Part shown: positions 44,091 to 52,790 of the stretch, one piece after another
Numbering within the stretch: the stretch's first letter is position 1
How the letters are laid out: every line of letters starts with the position of its first letter
NCBI RefSeq assembly: GCF_900110775.1
Contig: NZ_FOEP01000003.1
Coordinates: forward strand, 186,001 to 250,000
Direction: 5' to 3'
Source: Thalassovita taeanensis
GTDB lineage: Bacteria > Pseudomonadota > Alphaproteobacteria > Rhodobacterales > Rhodobacteraceae
DNA: 64,000 nucleotides
Position numbers and translations under genes: made by a program
The notes under the pieces: model-generated
The model's input: only the letters and a program-made list of their open reading frames with translations
Databases searched by the model: none
Told to the model about the DNA's origin: nothing

Positions 44091-44977
44091 TGGTCGGCCT
44101 CGCGGGCTTTTTGTTCGTTGCGCTGAAACAGGATGATCGGGATGATCAGGATCAGCAGCAAGATCACGGCAACGGCGCTGGCCACCGGCCAGTCACGGTT
44201 CGAGAAGAACTCTTCCCACAGGATCTTGCCGATCATCAGCGTGCCCGAGCCGCCCAGAAGCGAGGGGATCACGAACTCACCCAGCGCCGGGATGAACACA
44301 AGGAACGACCCGGCGATGATGCCACCCTTTGACAGCGGAATGGTGACCAGCCAGAAGGCCGAAAGCCGCGAGCAGCCGAGGTCTTCGGCGGCTTCCAGCA
44401 AAGAGATGTCGAGCTTTTCCAGCGCGGCATAGATCGGCAGGATCATGAACGGCAGATAGGTATAGACGATGCCGATATAGACCGCGATCTTGGTGTTGAG
44501 GATGATCAGCGGTTCGGAAATCAGCCCGGTCCACAGCAGAAACTGATTGAGAAACCCCTCGTTCGACAGGATGCCCATCCAAGAATAGACCCGGATCAGG
44601 AAGCTGGTCCAGAACGGCAGGATCACCAGCATCATCAGCGTCGGGCGCCATTCATCGGGGGCCTGCACCATGCCATAGGCGATGGGATAGCCGACAAGCA
44701 GCGTCAGCAGGGTCGAAATGCCGGCGATTTGCAGGCTGGAAAGATAGGCTTTCCAGTACAGGTCGTCTTCGGTCAGGAAGATGAAATTCTCGAAATCGAG
44801 TTTCGAGAAGAAATCTTTGATCGCGCTCCATCCGCCCGAGAAATCGAGGGTTGGTGTATAGGGCGGGATCGCCAGCGCGGTATCGCTGAGCGAGATTTTC
44901 AGCACGATCAGGAATGGCACCAGAAACAGCGCCAGAAGCCACAGATACGGAACCGCGATGAGGGTGAAGCGCCGCAT
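44087..44977 (-). CDS. potH: Putrescine/spermidine ABC transporter permease (PotH/PotB type)
   Basis: 296 aa with six helices. The EAA loop is SLLEAAEDLGCSRLSAFWLVTIPLSKGGIIAG, and the helix region LPFWTSFLIRVYSWMGIL is conserved in PotB/PotH. The ATG at 44977 lies two bases after the ATPase stop. A much longer upstream frame runs through the ATPase gene in another frame and is not real. The overlap with potI is four bases. Confidence 0.93.
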   Translation of the reverse strand: MRRFTLIAVPYLWLLALFLVPFLIVLKISLSDTALAIPPYTPTLDFSGGWSAIKDFFSKLDFENFIFLTEDDLYWKAYLSSLQIAGISTLLTLLVGYPIAYGMVQAPDEWRPTLMMLVILPFWTSFLIRVYSWMGILSNEGFLNQFLLWTGLISEPLIILNTKIAVYIGIVYTYLPFMILPIYAALEKLDISLLEAAEDLGCSRLSAFWLVTIPLSKGGIIAGSFLVFIPALGEFVIPSLLGGSGTLMIGKILWEEFFSNRDWPVASAVAVILLLILIIPIILFQRNEQKAREADQ

Positions 44978-44979
44978 GA

Positions 44980-46104
44980 TCAGCGCTCCAATACGATGCC
45001 GGCGGTGTCCGTCCAGGACAGCCAGACTTCGTCTTCCCAAGTGAAGGAGCGGCGCGACAGGCGGCGCGTGTTGGCCGATTGCGCCTTGATCATCGTGCCG
45101 CCGGGGATCTCGACGTGGTAGGTCGAGATATTGCCGAGATAGGCGATGTCGATGATCCTGCCGCGCACGGTATTGCCCGCATCGTCGGGCTTTTCGGCCG
45201 AGATAGAGATCTTTTCCGGCCGGATCGCCAGATAGGCGGGCCCGCCGTTGCCCAGTACCACGGGGGTTTTGGCGTGGAACGGCGGCTGGCCTTCGGCCCA
45301 TGCGATATCATAGCCTTCGGCGGTTCTGGTCGCGGCACCCTCGATGATGTTCACATCGCCGATGAAGTCGGCGACATAGACCGAATTGGGCGCTTCATAG
45401 ATATTGGCGGGGGTGGCGACCTGAATGATGCTGCCTTCGTCCATCACGGCGACGCGGCTGGCGACGGTCATGGCCTCTTCTTGGTCATGGGTCACGATCA
45501 CAAAGGTGGTGCCGGTCTTTTCCTGAATATCCATCAGTTCAAACTGCGTGTCCTGCCGCAGCTTTTTGTCCAGCGCGCCCAGCGGTTCGTCCAGCAACAG
45601 CAGTTTCGGCGCCCGTGCCAGAGAGCGTGCGAGGGCAACTCGCTGACGCTGACCGCCCGAGATCTGATGCGGTTTGCGCTTGGCGAATTTGCTGAGCCGG
45701 GTCAGGCGCAGCATTTCATCGACGCGCTCGTCAAGGTCGTGCCTGGGCATCTTCTGCCGCTTCAGTCCGAAGGCGATGTTTTCCCAGACCGTCAGGTGCG
45801 GGAACAGCGCGTAGGACTGAAACATCATGTTCACGGCGCGTTGGTTGGGCGGGACATGGGCCATGTCCTGACCGGCCAGCAGGATCTGGCCTTCGGTCGG
45901 GTTTTCGAACCCGGCCAGCATCCGCATCATCGTGGTCTTACCGCAGCCGGACGGCCCGAGCAGGGCGAAGAATTCTTTCTCGTAGATATCCTGCGTCAGG
46001 TTGTCGATCGCCACAAATTCGCCAAAGCGCTTGGTCACGCCTTTGAACTGGATCAGCGGTCTCTGGGTGGGGTCATCCCACGGGGCGAAAACTGTTTGTG
46101 CCAT
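44980..46104 (-). CDS. potG: Putrescine/spermidine ABC transporter ATP-binding protein (PotG/PotA type)
   Basis: 374 aa. Walker A LLGPSGCGKTTMMRMLAG, Q-loop NMMFQSYALFPHLTVWENIAFG, signature ISGGQRQRVALARSLARAP, Walker B LLLLDEPLGALD and H-loop FVIVTHDQEEAMTVA. The C-terminal TOBE domain (about 290-374) includes LAIRPEKISISAEKP. The ATG has AGGGA six bases upstream. A hairpin with a T run separates it from the upstream binding-protein gene. Confidence 0.94.
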   Translation of the reverse strand: MAQTVFAPWDDPTQRPLIQFKGVTKRFGEFVAIDNLTQDIYEKEFFALLGPSGCGKTTMMRMLAGFENPTEGQILLAGQDMAHVPPNQRAVNMMFQSYALFPHLTVWENIAFGLKRQKMPRHDLDERVDEMLRLTRLSKFAKRKPHQISGGQRQRVALARSLARAPKLLLLDEPLGALDKKLRQDTQFELMDIQEKTGTTFVIVTHDQEEAMTVASRVAVMDEGSIIQVATPANIYEAPNSVYVADFIGDVNIIEGAATRTAEGYDIAWAEGQPPFHAKTPVVLGNGGPAYLAIRPEKISISAEKPDDAGNTVRGRIIDIAYLGNISTYHVEIPGGTMIKAQSANTRRLSRRSFTWEDEVWLSWTDTAGIVLER

Positions 46105-46117
46105 GCTGGTCCCTGTC

Positions 46118-46149
46118 AAAAAGTTGGCCCGCGCAGGGGTGCGCGGGCC
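46118..46149 (-). terminator. Attenuating hairpin between potF and potG
   Basis: GGCCCGCGC (46126-46134) and GCGCGGGCC (46141-46149) form a perfect nine-base stem. On the transcribed strand AACTTTTT follows it. Placed between the binding-protein gene and the ATPase gene, it would lower downstream expression relative to potF. Confidence 0.75.
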
Positions 46150-46167
46150 GTTGATATGTTGCGGGTC

Positions 46168-47253
46168 TTAGGTGCCCGATTTGATCTTGGTCCACAGGCG
46201 GGTCACGACGCGCTGCACCTTGGAATCGTACGGCGTGGTGGTGAACAGATTGTCCAGCGTCGCCTCGTCCGGGTAAATCGCCGGGTCGCCGATCACGTCT
46301 TCTTCAAGCAGCGCCTGCGAGGCTTTGTTGCCGTTGGCATAGTAGACGTAGTTCGAAGCATCGGCCATGTTTTGCGCGTCCATGATGAAGTTCAGGAACA
46401 CATGCGCCGCATCAGGGTTGGGGGCGTCGACAGGAATGGCCATCTGGTCAAACCACATCTGCGCGCCCTCGACCGGGGCGTTATAGGCGATCTCGACGCC
46501 GTTATCAGCCTCGGCGGCGCGGTCGCGCGCTTGCAGGATGTCACCGGACCAGCCGACAGCAACGCAGATGTCGCCATTGGCCAGCGCGTTGATGTATTCG
46601 CTGCTGTGGAATTTCTGGATATAGGGGCGCACCGGCATGAACACGCCTTCGGCTTTGGCGATCACATCGGGGTCGTGGCTGTCGGGGTCTTCGCCCAGAT
46701 ATTTCAGCGCGGCGGGGATCATTTCCGACGGGGCATCAAGGAAATGCACACCGCAGGACGCAAGCTTTTCCATGTTGGCCGGGTCGAACACCAAAGCCAG
46801 CGAGTTGATCGGGGCGTCTTCGCCCAGCAGTTCAGTCACCTTGCCGACGTTCACGCCGATCCCGGTGGTGCCCCACATGTAGTTGATCGAATATTCATTG
46901 CCGGGGTCGTATTGCGCGGTGCGCTTTTCGACCACGTCCCACATGTTGGCGTGGTTCGGCAGTTTCGACATGTCCAGCTTCTGGAACGCGCCGGCGGTGA
47001 TCTGACGCTGCAGGAAGGTGCCGGTGGGCACAACCACATCATAGCCCGAGCTGCCGGCCAGCATCTTGGTTTCCAGAACCTCGTTGCTGTCGAACACATC
47101 GTAGATCAGCTTGATGCCGGTCTCGGCTTCGAACTTGGCCAGAAGGGCCTCGTCGATATAGTCGGACCAGTTATAGACGCGCACCTCTTCGGCCACAGCA
47201 GCCCCGGCGAAAAGCGCAAGGCTGGCGGTCATGGTCAGAAAGCGGAATTTCAT
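46168..47253 (-). CDS. potF: Polyamine ABC transporter substrate-binding protein (PotF/PotD type)
   Basis: 361 aa periplasmic protein with signal peptide MKFRFLTMTASLALFAGAAVA cleaved before EEV. The mature start EVRVYNWSDYIDEALLAKFE is typical of PotF/PotD, as are YDVVVPTGTFLQRQI, INYMWGTTGIGVNV and VGWSGDILQARDRA. AGGGGAG stands about eight bases before the ATG. It is the first gene of a five-gene operon ending with the oxidase. It is divergent from a GntR-family regulator. Confidence 0.94.
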   Translation of the reverse strand: MKFRFLTMTASLALFAGAAVAEEVRVYNWSDYIDEALLAKFEAETGIKLIYDVFDSNEVLETKMLAGSSGYDVVVPTGTFLQRQITAGAFQKLDMSKLPNHANMWDVVEKRTAQYDPGNEYSINYMWGTTGIGVNVGKVTELLGEDAPINSLALVFDPANMEKLASCGVHFLDAPSEMIPAALKYLGEDPDSHDPDVIAKAEGVFMPVRPYIQKFHSSEYINALANGDICVAVGWSGDILQARDRAAEADNGVEIAYNAPVEGAQMWFDQMAIPVDAPNPDAAHVFLNFIMDAQNMADASNYVYYANGNKASQALLEEDVIGDPAIYPDEATLDNLFTTTPYDSKVQRVVTRLWTKIKSGT

Positions 47254-47290
47254 ATTGGTATCTCCCCTTGGATCTCGGGTCTTTTTGCCC

Positions 47291-47310
47291 TTGATCCGAA
47301 TTTGATCAAG
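47291..47310. promoter_or_regulatory. TTGATC repeats in the potF upstream region
   Basis: TTGATC occurs at 47291 and 47302, 11 bp apart, and the second is part of the palindrome TTGATCAA (47302-47309). The octamer TTTGATCA recurs before the aminotransferase gene on the other side of the regulator (48117-48124). Confidence 0.4.
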
Positions 47311-47401
47311 TTTCAGCCATTTAGGCAATATGGTAATGTTTCCACGCTGCAGTTAAACTCGCAAGCAGGCGTGTGAGCCGGATGCGGAGAAAAGTAGCGG
47401 A

Positions 47402-48097
47402 ATGGATGGAAGTGCCCGGAAAATGATCAGTGCAGAAGCAGGTGTCGCGCGGCCTCCGGCGCATGAGGTGATTTATCGCAAATTGCGCGAGCAAATTCTG
47501 TTCGGAGAGATCGCTCCGGGGCAGCCTGTGACCATTCAGGGGCTGACCGATCGGCTGAACGCCGGAATGACCCCGGTGCGCGAGGCGATCCGGCGGCTGA
47601 CCTCCGAAGGGGCGTTGCAGTTTCAGGGCAATCGCAGGGTGATCGTGCCCCAGCTGACGGCGGAAAATATCGCTGAAATTATCTTTGCACGTCAATGGCT
47701 TGAGTCCGAGTTGAGCCTGCGCGCGACCGCGCGCGCCACGGCAGAGGACCTGGCGCAGCTGACCCGGATCGACGATACGCTGGATGCCGCCATCGCCACG
47801 GGCGACTTGCAGGCCTATCTTGAGTATAACTATCGCTTCCACGCGCGGATTTATGACCTGGCCGATGCCCCGATTCTGGCGGCTATGGCCGAGGGTCTGT
47901 GGCTGCGGTTTGGACCGTCGTTGAGGGTGGTCTGTGGCCGGGTCGGAACCCAGAATCTGCCGGACAAACACAAGGACCTTTTGGCCTGTATGCGCACCCG
48001 TGACGCCGAAGGGGCGGCAAAGGCCAGTCGCGAGGATATGTTGCAAGGAATGGAGCAGGTCCGCGAGATGTTGGAGTTTTCCGAAGCACCAAACTGA
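47402..48097 (+). CDS. GntR family transcriptional regulator (FCD subfamily)
   Basis: 231 aa. The winged HTH is at about 18-85, with EVIYRKLREQILFGEIAPGQPVT and GMTPVREAIRRLTSEGALQFQG. The C-terminal FCD domain (about 95-220) has AEIIFARQWLESELSLRA and metal-site His residues in YRFHARIYDLA and LPDKHKDLL. It stands between the divergent pot operon and the aminotransferase gene it probably controls, likely as a repressor released by a polyamine-derived acid. The ribosome site is weak. Confidence 0.9.
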   Translation: MDGSARKMISAEAGVARPPAHEVIYRKLREQILFGEIAPGQPVTIQGLTDRLNAGMTPVREAIRRLTSEGALQFQGNRRVIVPQLTAENIAEIIFARQWLESELSLRATARATAEDLAQLTRIDDTLDAAIATGDLQAYLEYNYRFHARIYDLADAPILAAMAEGLWLRFGPSLRVVCGRVGTQNLPDKHKDLLACMRTRDAEGAAKASREDMLQGMEQVREMLEFSEAPN

Positions 48098-48102
48098 TTC
48101 GA

Positions 48103-48130
48103 TTGACACGGGAATATTTGATCATATTCT
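48103..48130 (+). promoter_or_regulatory. Sigma70-like promoter with overlapping inverted repeat before the aminotransferase gene
   Basis: TTGACA (48103-48108) and TATTCT (48125-48130) are 16 bases apart. The inverted repeat GAATAT-TTGATC-ATATTC (48112-48129) covers the spacer and -10 region, an ideal place for a repressor. Confidence 0.5.
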
Positions 48131-48201
48131 GTCGGTGACGGCGGCCAGTGGCTGTTATATCAGCTTGATGCCGCGATATCCCGAACAATGCGAGGCCCGC
48201 G

Positions 48202-49599
48202 ATGACCACGATCACCAATCATATGCCCACCAAGGAATTGCAGGCGCTGGATGCGGCGCACCATATGCACCCGTTCACCACGCAGACCGAACTGGCGGCG
48301 CGCGGGGCGCGGGTTATCACGCGGGCTGACGGCGTGTTCATCACTGACAGCGAGGGCAACGAGATCCTTGATGGCATGGCTGGTCTGTGGTGCGTCAACA
48401 TCGGGTATGGCCGTGACCGGCTGGCCGATGTGGCGGCGCGGCAGATGCGCGAACTGCCGTATTACAATACGTTTTTCATGACGACCCACGTGCCGGTGAT
48501 CGCGCTCAGCCAGAAGCTGGCCGAGCTGGCGCCGGGCGATCTGAACCATGTGTTCTATGCCGGGTCGGGGTCGGAAGCGAATGACACCAATATCCGCATG
48601 GTGCGCACCTATTGGGCGCAAAAGGGCAAGCCGACCAAGAAGGTGATCATCAGCCGTAAAAATGCCTATCACGGGTCCACGCTGGGCGGGGCAAGCCTTG
48701 GCGGGATGAGCGGGATGCACGCGCAGGGTGGCCTGCCGATCCCGGATATTCACCACATTGATCAGCCGAACTGGTGGTCCGAAGGCGGCGATAAAACGCC
48801 CGAGGAATTCGGGCTGGAGCGCGCGCAGCAGTTGGAGCAGGCGATTCTCGAGCTGGGCGAAGACCGGGTTGCGGCGTTTATTGCCGAGCCGATTCAGGGC
48901 GCCGGTGGCGTGATCGTGCCGCCCGCCACCTATTGGCCAGAAATTCAGCGAATTTGCGACAAATACGAAATCCTGCTGATCGCCGACGAGGTGATCTGTG
49001 GGTTTGGTCGCACCGGCAACTGGTTCGGCTCGCAAACCGTGGGCATCCGCCCGCATATCATGACTATCGCCAAGGGGTTGTCGTCTGGGTATCAACCGAT
49101 TGGTGGCTCGATTGTCTGTGATGAAGTGGCCGAGGTGATCGGCGCCTGCGAATTCAACCACGGTTACACCTATAACGGCCATCCGGTGGCTTCGGCTGTG
49201 GCGCTGGAAAACCTGAATATCATGCAGGAAGAAGGCATTGTTGATCACGTGCGTGATGTGATCGCCCCCTATCTGAAGACAAAGTGGGAAGCCTTGGTAG
49301 ATCACCCGCTGGTGGGCGAGGCCAATATCGTTGGCATGATGGGGTCGATCGCCCTGACGCCGCACAAGGAAAGCCGCGCGACCTTTGCCGCCGACGCGGG
49401 CACCGTGGGGTATATGTGTCGCGAGCGGTGCTTTGCCAACAATCTGGTGATGCGCCATGTCGGCGACCGGATGATCATCAGCCCGCCCTTGGTGATGACC
49501 ACCGCCGAGGCCGATATGCTGATCGAGCGCGCGACCAAATCGTTGGATGAGTGCTATGCTCAGGCCAAAAAAGAAGGGCTGATGGTGGCCGCGTCCTAA
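48202..49599 (+). CDS. Class III aminotransferase (putrescine/omega-amino acid-pyruvate type, SpuC-like)
   Basis: 465 aa PLP enzyme. The cofactor Lys is in MTIAKGLSSGYQPIGGSIV, the PLP-phosphate site is FYAGSGSEANDTNIRM, and the Asp that holds the pyridine N is in LLIADEVICGFGRTG. N-terminal HPFTTQTELAARGARVI and LPYYNTFFMTTHVP match the SpuC and beta-alanine-pyruvate group. It most likely transfers an amino group from putrescine or a related diamine to pyruvate. It follows the GntR gene and shares a motif with the pot promoter. Its stop is six bases from the convergent GntR gene stop. Confidence 0.9.
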   Translation: MTTITNHMPTKELQALDAAHHMHPFTTQTELAARGARVITRADGVFITDSEGNEILDGMAGLWCVNIGYGRDRLADVAARQMRELPYYNTFFMTTHVPVIALSQKLAELAPGDLNHVFYAGSGSEANDTNIRMVRTYWAQKGKPTKKVIISRKNAYHGSTLGGASLGGMSGMHAQGGLPIPDIHHIDQPNWWSEGGDKTPEEFGLERAQQLEQAILELGEDRVAAFIAEPIQGAGGVIVPPATYWPEIQRICDKYEILLIADEVICGFGRTGNWFGSQTVGIRPHIMTIAKGLSSGYQPIGGSIVCDEVAEVIGACEFNHGYTYNGHPVASAVALENLNIMQEEGIVDHVRDVIAPYLKTKWEALVDHPLVGEANIVGMMGSIALTPHKESRATFAADAGTVGYMCRERCFANNLVMRHVGDRMIISPPLVMTTAEADMLIERATKSLDECYAQAKKEGLMVAAS

Positions 49600-49605
49600 G
49601 CGGGC

Positions 49606-50268
49606 TCAGCCCCCGGCCAGCCGGGTGAAGCACATCGAAATATGAGCCTGACGGATCAGAGCGGCGGCCATCAGGTCGCCGTTTTCTATGGCGGTCAGGT
49701 TCTGGTCCAGTTCGGACAGGAAAATCGCCACTTCCGCGTGCAGATCCATGCGCGGGATGGATTTCAACCAGATCCGCGCCGTGCGATAATACAGCCGCTC
49801 CGAGGTTTCGCGCAGCGCCTCGTTGGTGGTCAACGCGGCGCCGAAGTGGAAATATTCCATGTTCATCCGGGCGAATTCGCGGGCATCCGGCGCGGTTTGC
49901 AGCATACGGCCCCGGTCGGCAAAGCGGCGGGCCTCGGTAAGGATGGCGTCGGTCATAGGCACCGGCGACAGCCGCCCGACCAGCCCGGCCAATTCGCGGC
50001 GCAGGTCATAGGTGCGGGCCATCTCGCCGATATCGACATCGGTCACCAGCGTGCCGACCCCATGGCGCGAGATCACCAGCCCCTCATCCTCCAAGCGCGC
50101 CAAAACCCGGCGCAGCGGGGTGCGCGAGGTGCCGAATTCTCCTGCCAGAACCTCTTCGGACAGGCGGGCGCCGGGCGGGTAATCCAGCAGGCAAATTCGT
50201 TCGCGCAACGCGGAATGCAGTCGGAGAAAGCGTTCGCGGGCGTCGGTGTCTTGAGTGTAGTCAGGCAT
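49606..50268 (-). CDS. GntR family transcriptional regulator (FCD subfamily), module 2
   Basis: 220 aa. The HTH (about 12-75) contains LHSALRERICLLDYPPGARLSEE and FGTSRTPLRRVLARLEDEGLVISRHG. The FCD domain follows, with DLRRELAGLVGRLSP and MEYFHFGAALTTNEALRE. The start MPDYTQDTD overlaps the ArgE-like gene by eight bases, so it is the last gene of a three-gene operon. It is the likely reader of the two TTGTGCACAA palindromes upstream of the operon; GntR/FCD sites commonly follow a GT-Nx-AC pattern. Confidence 0.9.
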   Translation of the reverse strand: MPDYTQDTDARERFLRLHSALRERICLLDYPPGARLSEEVLAGEFGTSRTPLRRVLARLEDEGLVISRHGVGTLVTDVDIGEMARTYDLRRELAGLVGRLSPVPMTDAILTEARRFADRGRMLQTAPDAREFARMNMEYFHFGAALTTNEALRETSERLYYRTARIWLKSIPRMDLHAEVAIFLSELDQNLTAIENGDLMAAALIRQAHISMCFTRLAGG

Positions 50269-51427
50269 GGCGTTCGACCTTTTCGGCCAAGCCATGCAGC
50301 ATGCTAAGGCACGCCTCAAGCTGCGACAGGCTGACGAACTCATCGGCCTTATGCGCCTGTTCGATGCTGCCCGGCCCGCACACCACCGCCGACAGGCCCA
50401 GGGTCTGGAACAGCCCGGCCTCGGTGCTGAAGGACACAAGATCGGCGGTATTGGCGCCGGTCAGCTCTGCCACAAGGTGGAGCGCTTCGTTATCGTCCAT
50501 CGGGGTCAGGCCCTCGACCTCGCCAATCACATAGGTGGTGATTGTGGCGTCAGGGTGCACCGATTGCATCTGCGGCAGCAGCACGTCGTTGCAAAATGCG
50601 GCCATCTGGGTGTTGACGAAATCGACGTCGTCCGGTTGCACCGGGCGCATTTCCCAATCCACCTCGGCACGCGATGCGATGACGTTATGCACCGTGCCCC
50701 CCGACAGCCGCCCGACATTCAGCGTGGTCCAGGGCGGTTGAAACCGCCCCCCAACCGGCGCGCGATGTTGCAGGCTTTCGCGCAGTTCCAGCAGGCGGTG
50801 CACATAGCGCACAGCGTATTCCACCGCGTTCACGCCTTGATCGGGCAGCGATCCGTGCCCTTCAAGCCCCTGAAAGTGCGCGCTGTATTCGCAGCAGCCT
50901 TTGTGGCCTTCGATGATCTGCATGCTTGTTGGTTCGCCGATGATCGCCATGGCGGGGCGCAGGCCGCGCTTGGCCAGCTCTGGCACCAAGGCGCGGGCGC
51001 CAAGGCAGCCGACCTCTTCGTCATGGGTGAAGGCGAAGTGGATCGGACGGGTCAGCTCACGCGCGGCAAATTCGGGGGCCATCGCCAGACAGGCGGCGAT
51101 AAACCCCTTCATGTCGCAGGTGCCGCGCCCATAGAGATTGCCGTCACGCTCGATCATCTGAAAGGGATCGCTGCTCCAATCCTGATCTGTCACTGGCACC
51201 ACATCAGAGTGCCCCGACAGCAGGATGCCGCCATCGCGGTCGGGGCCGATTGTGGCGAACAGGTTGGCCTTGCCGCCGGTGCTATCGTGAAACAGATCGA
51301 CCCGCGCCCCGACCTCGGACAGCAGTTGGGCCATGTGCACGATCATCGCCAGATTGCTGTCCGCTGAAACAGTGGGGAATGCGATCAGATCGGCCAGAAT
51401 ATCGCGGGTGCGGGCCAATGCCGTCAT
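50261..51427 (-). CDS. M20 family deacetylase, acetylornithine deacetylase-like (ArgE type)
   Basis: 388 aa. Dizinc hydrolase with the full ligand set: His in LLSGHSDVVPV, Asp in GRGTCDMKGFIA, catalytic and bridging Glu in FAFTHDEEVGCLGA, a ligand in IIGEPTSMQI and the last His in CGPGSIEQAHKADEFVS. It removes an N-acetyl group from an amino acid such as acetylornithine. Its context (M24 ectoine-hydrolase-like gene upstream with four-base overlap, GntR downstream) suggests it deacetylates a catabolic intermediate rather than serving arginine synthesis. In the known ectoine pathway this step is done by DoeB, a different family. Confidence 0.88.
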   Translation of the reverse strand: MTALARTRDILADLIAFPTVSADSNLAMIVHMAQLLSEVGARVDLFHDSTGGKANLFATIGPDRDGGILLSGHSDVVPVTDQDWSSDPFQMIERDGNLYGRGTCDMKGFIAACLAMAPEFAARELTRPIHFAFTHDEEVGCLGARALVPELAKRGLRPAMAIIGEPTSMQIIEGHKGCCEYSAHFQGLEGHGSLPDQGVNAVEYAVRYVHRLLELRESLQHRAPVGGRFQPPWTTLNVGRLSGGTVHNVIASRAEVDWEMRPVQPDDVDFVNTQMAAFCNDVLLPQMQSVHPDATITTYVIGEVEGLTPMDDNEALHLVAELTGANTADLVSFSTEAGLFQTLGLSAVVCGPGSIEQAHKADEFVSLSQLEACLSMLHGLAEKVERHA

Positions 51428-52608
51428 GGTTTGACGAACATCTGTCGTGGGCGATCGCAGAAGGTTTCCGCCGGGCCATCCTCGGTGATCAGCAGCGATT
51501 CGGTGATTTCCAGCCCCCAGTTGGGCGCCCACAGGCCGGGCATGAAATGGAAGGTCATACCGGGGCGCAGCACGGTTTCGTCTTCTGAGCGCAGGCTGAT
51601 GGTGCGCTCGCCCCAGTCGGGCGGATAGGACAGCCCGATGGAATAGCCGCAGCGCGCGCCGCGTTCGATCCCGGCACGTTCCAGCGGTCCGGCCAGCGCA
51701 TTGGCGATGTCGGCGGCACGGTTGCCTGCGCGGGCGGCCTCCAGCCCGGCTTCCAACCCTTCGACCAGCGCGGCTTCGGCGCGTTTCATGTCATCGGGCG
51801 GGGTGCCAAGATACACTGTGCGGCAGAACGGCACGTGATAGCGACGGTACACGCCCGCCAGTTCAAAAAATGTGCATTGCTGGGCCGCAAGCGCGTTGCC
51901 ATCCCACGTCAGATGCGGCGCCGAGGAGTCGGCTCCCGACGGGCACATCGGCACCAATGCGGGGTAATCGCCCCAATCGTCGCCCACGCCGGTCAGCGCA
52001 TCACGGTAAATCTCGGCCACCAGCTCGTTCTTGCGCAGGCCGGGGCGGGTGCGCTCGATCGCGCCATCGACCATCTTTTCGGCAATCCGCGCGGCCTTGC
52101 GCATGAAAACGATTTCCTCGGGCGATTTCACCGCGCGCTGCCAGTTGACCAAAGCGGTGGCATCCAGAATCTGCGCGCCCGGCAGTTCCGCCAGCAGCGT
52201 GACATAGGCTTTGGCCGAGAAATAGTAATTCTCCATCTCGACCCCGACGCGGGCGTTTTCAAACCCCATCTCTTTCAGCAGCGCGGCCAGATGTTGCATC
52301 GGGTGGCGGGTGGTGGATTGCACATATTGGTCGTCATAGGGGCGCAGGCTGTCCTCGCTCAGCCAGGCGGTGCGGCGCGCGCCGTTGGTGTCAATGTTGC
52401 GGCCCCACCAGACCGGTTCGCGGTCATGGGTCACGATCACGCCCTGATGCACATAGAACGACCAACCGTCATATCCGGTCAGCCATGCCATGTTTGACGG
52501 GTCTTCGACAAACAGCACATCAAGCCCCTGTTCGGTCATGGCTGCGCGGGTCAGGGACAGGCGGCGGTCATATTCCGGGGCGGTGAAAGGGGCCGGGGTT
52601 TGGTGCAT
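51424..52608 (-). CDS. M24-fold hydrolase without metal ligands, ectoine hydrolase-like (DoeA/EutD type)
   Basis: 394 aa with the creatinase-like N-terminal domain (PSNMAWLTGYDGWSFYVHQGVIV) and the pita-bread C-terminal domain. NWQRAVKSPEEIVFMRKAARI and LVPMCPSGADSSAPHLTWDG closely resemble ectoine hydrolases. The usual M24 metal ligands appear replaced: the Asp-Asp region reads FFELAGVYRRYHVPFCRT, the GHGIG His region reads GYSIGLSYPPDWGER, and the EPG Glu reads FHFMPGL. It is therefore probably a metal-independent C-N hydrolase like creatinase or DoeA, not a peptidase. AAGGAGA lies five bases before the ATG. First gene of a three-gene operon; substrate not proven. Confidence 0.82.
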   Translation of the reverse strand: MHQTPAPFTAPEYDRRLSLTRAAMTEQGLDVLFVEDPSNMAWLTGYDGWSFYVHQGVIVTHDREPVWWGRNIDTNGARRTAWLSEDSLRPYDDQYVQSTTRHPMQHLAALLKEMGFENARVGVEMENYYFSAKAYVTLLAELPGAQILDATALVNWQRAVKSPEEIVFMRKAARIAEKMVDGAIERTRPGLRKNELVAEIYRDALTGVGDDWGDYPALVPMCPSGADSSAPHLTWDGNALAAQQCTFFELAGVYRRYHVPFCRTVYLGTPPDDMKRAEAALVEGLEAGLEAARAGNRAADIANALAGPLERAGIERGARCGYSIGLSYPPDWGERTISLRSEDETVLRPGMTFHFMPGLWAPNWGLEITESLLITEDGPAETFCDRPRQMFVKP

Positions 52609-52641
52609 GGCATTCTCCTTGTTCCCAAACATCTGCCGAAA

Positions 52642-52651
52642 TTGTGCACAA
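52642..52651. promoter_or_regulatory. TTGTGCACAA palindrome, operator copy 1
   Basis: Perfect 10-bp palindrome 33 bases upstream of the M24 gene start. Its centre is 106 bp from copy 2, about ten helical turns, which would allow one regulator to bridge both sites. Confidence 0.6.
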
Positions 52652-52745
52652 CAGCGCAATTCTGAAAGCGAAATCCAGAGGTCGTTTTTAGGAAAGTGCT
52701 GAAAAAATAGTATTGGTAGGTTGACCTAAGACTTTAATCGGCTGT

Positions 52746-52759
52746 TGTTGTGCACAACA
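52746..52759. promoter_or_regulatory. TTGTGCACAA palindrome, operator copy 2
   Basis: The core at 52748-52757 extends to a 14-bp palindrome, TGTTGTGCACAACA, 31 bases before the divergent aminotransferase start. Copy 1 shares the right half CACAACA as well. Confidence 0.6.
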
Positions 52760-52790
52760 TGGCCGTGCCGCTTTATCCAAGGAATACACT

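Noticed and set aside
44978..45301. Earlier start for potH
   Set aside because: The extension runs in a shifted frame through potG and has no membrane character.
45079..47376. 765-codon open frame antisense to potG and potF
   Set aside because: The minus-strand genes are fully supported; this frame is Gly/His/Val/Arg-rich and without domains.
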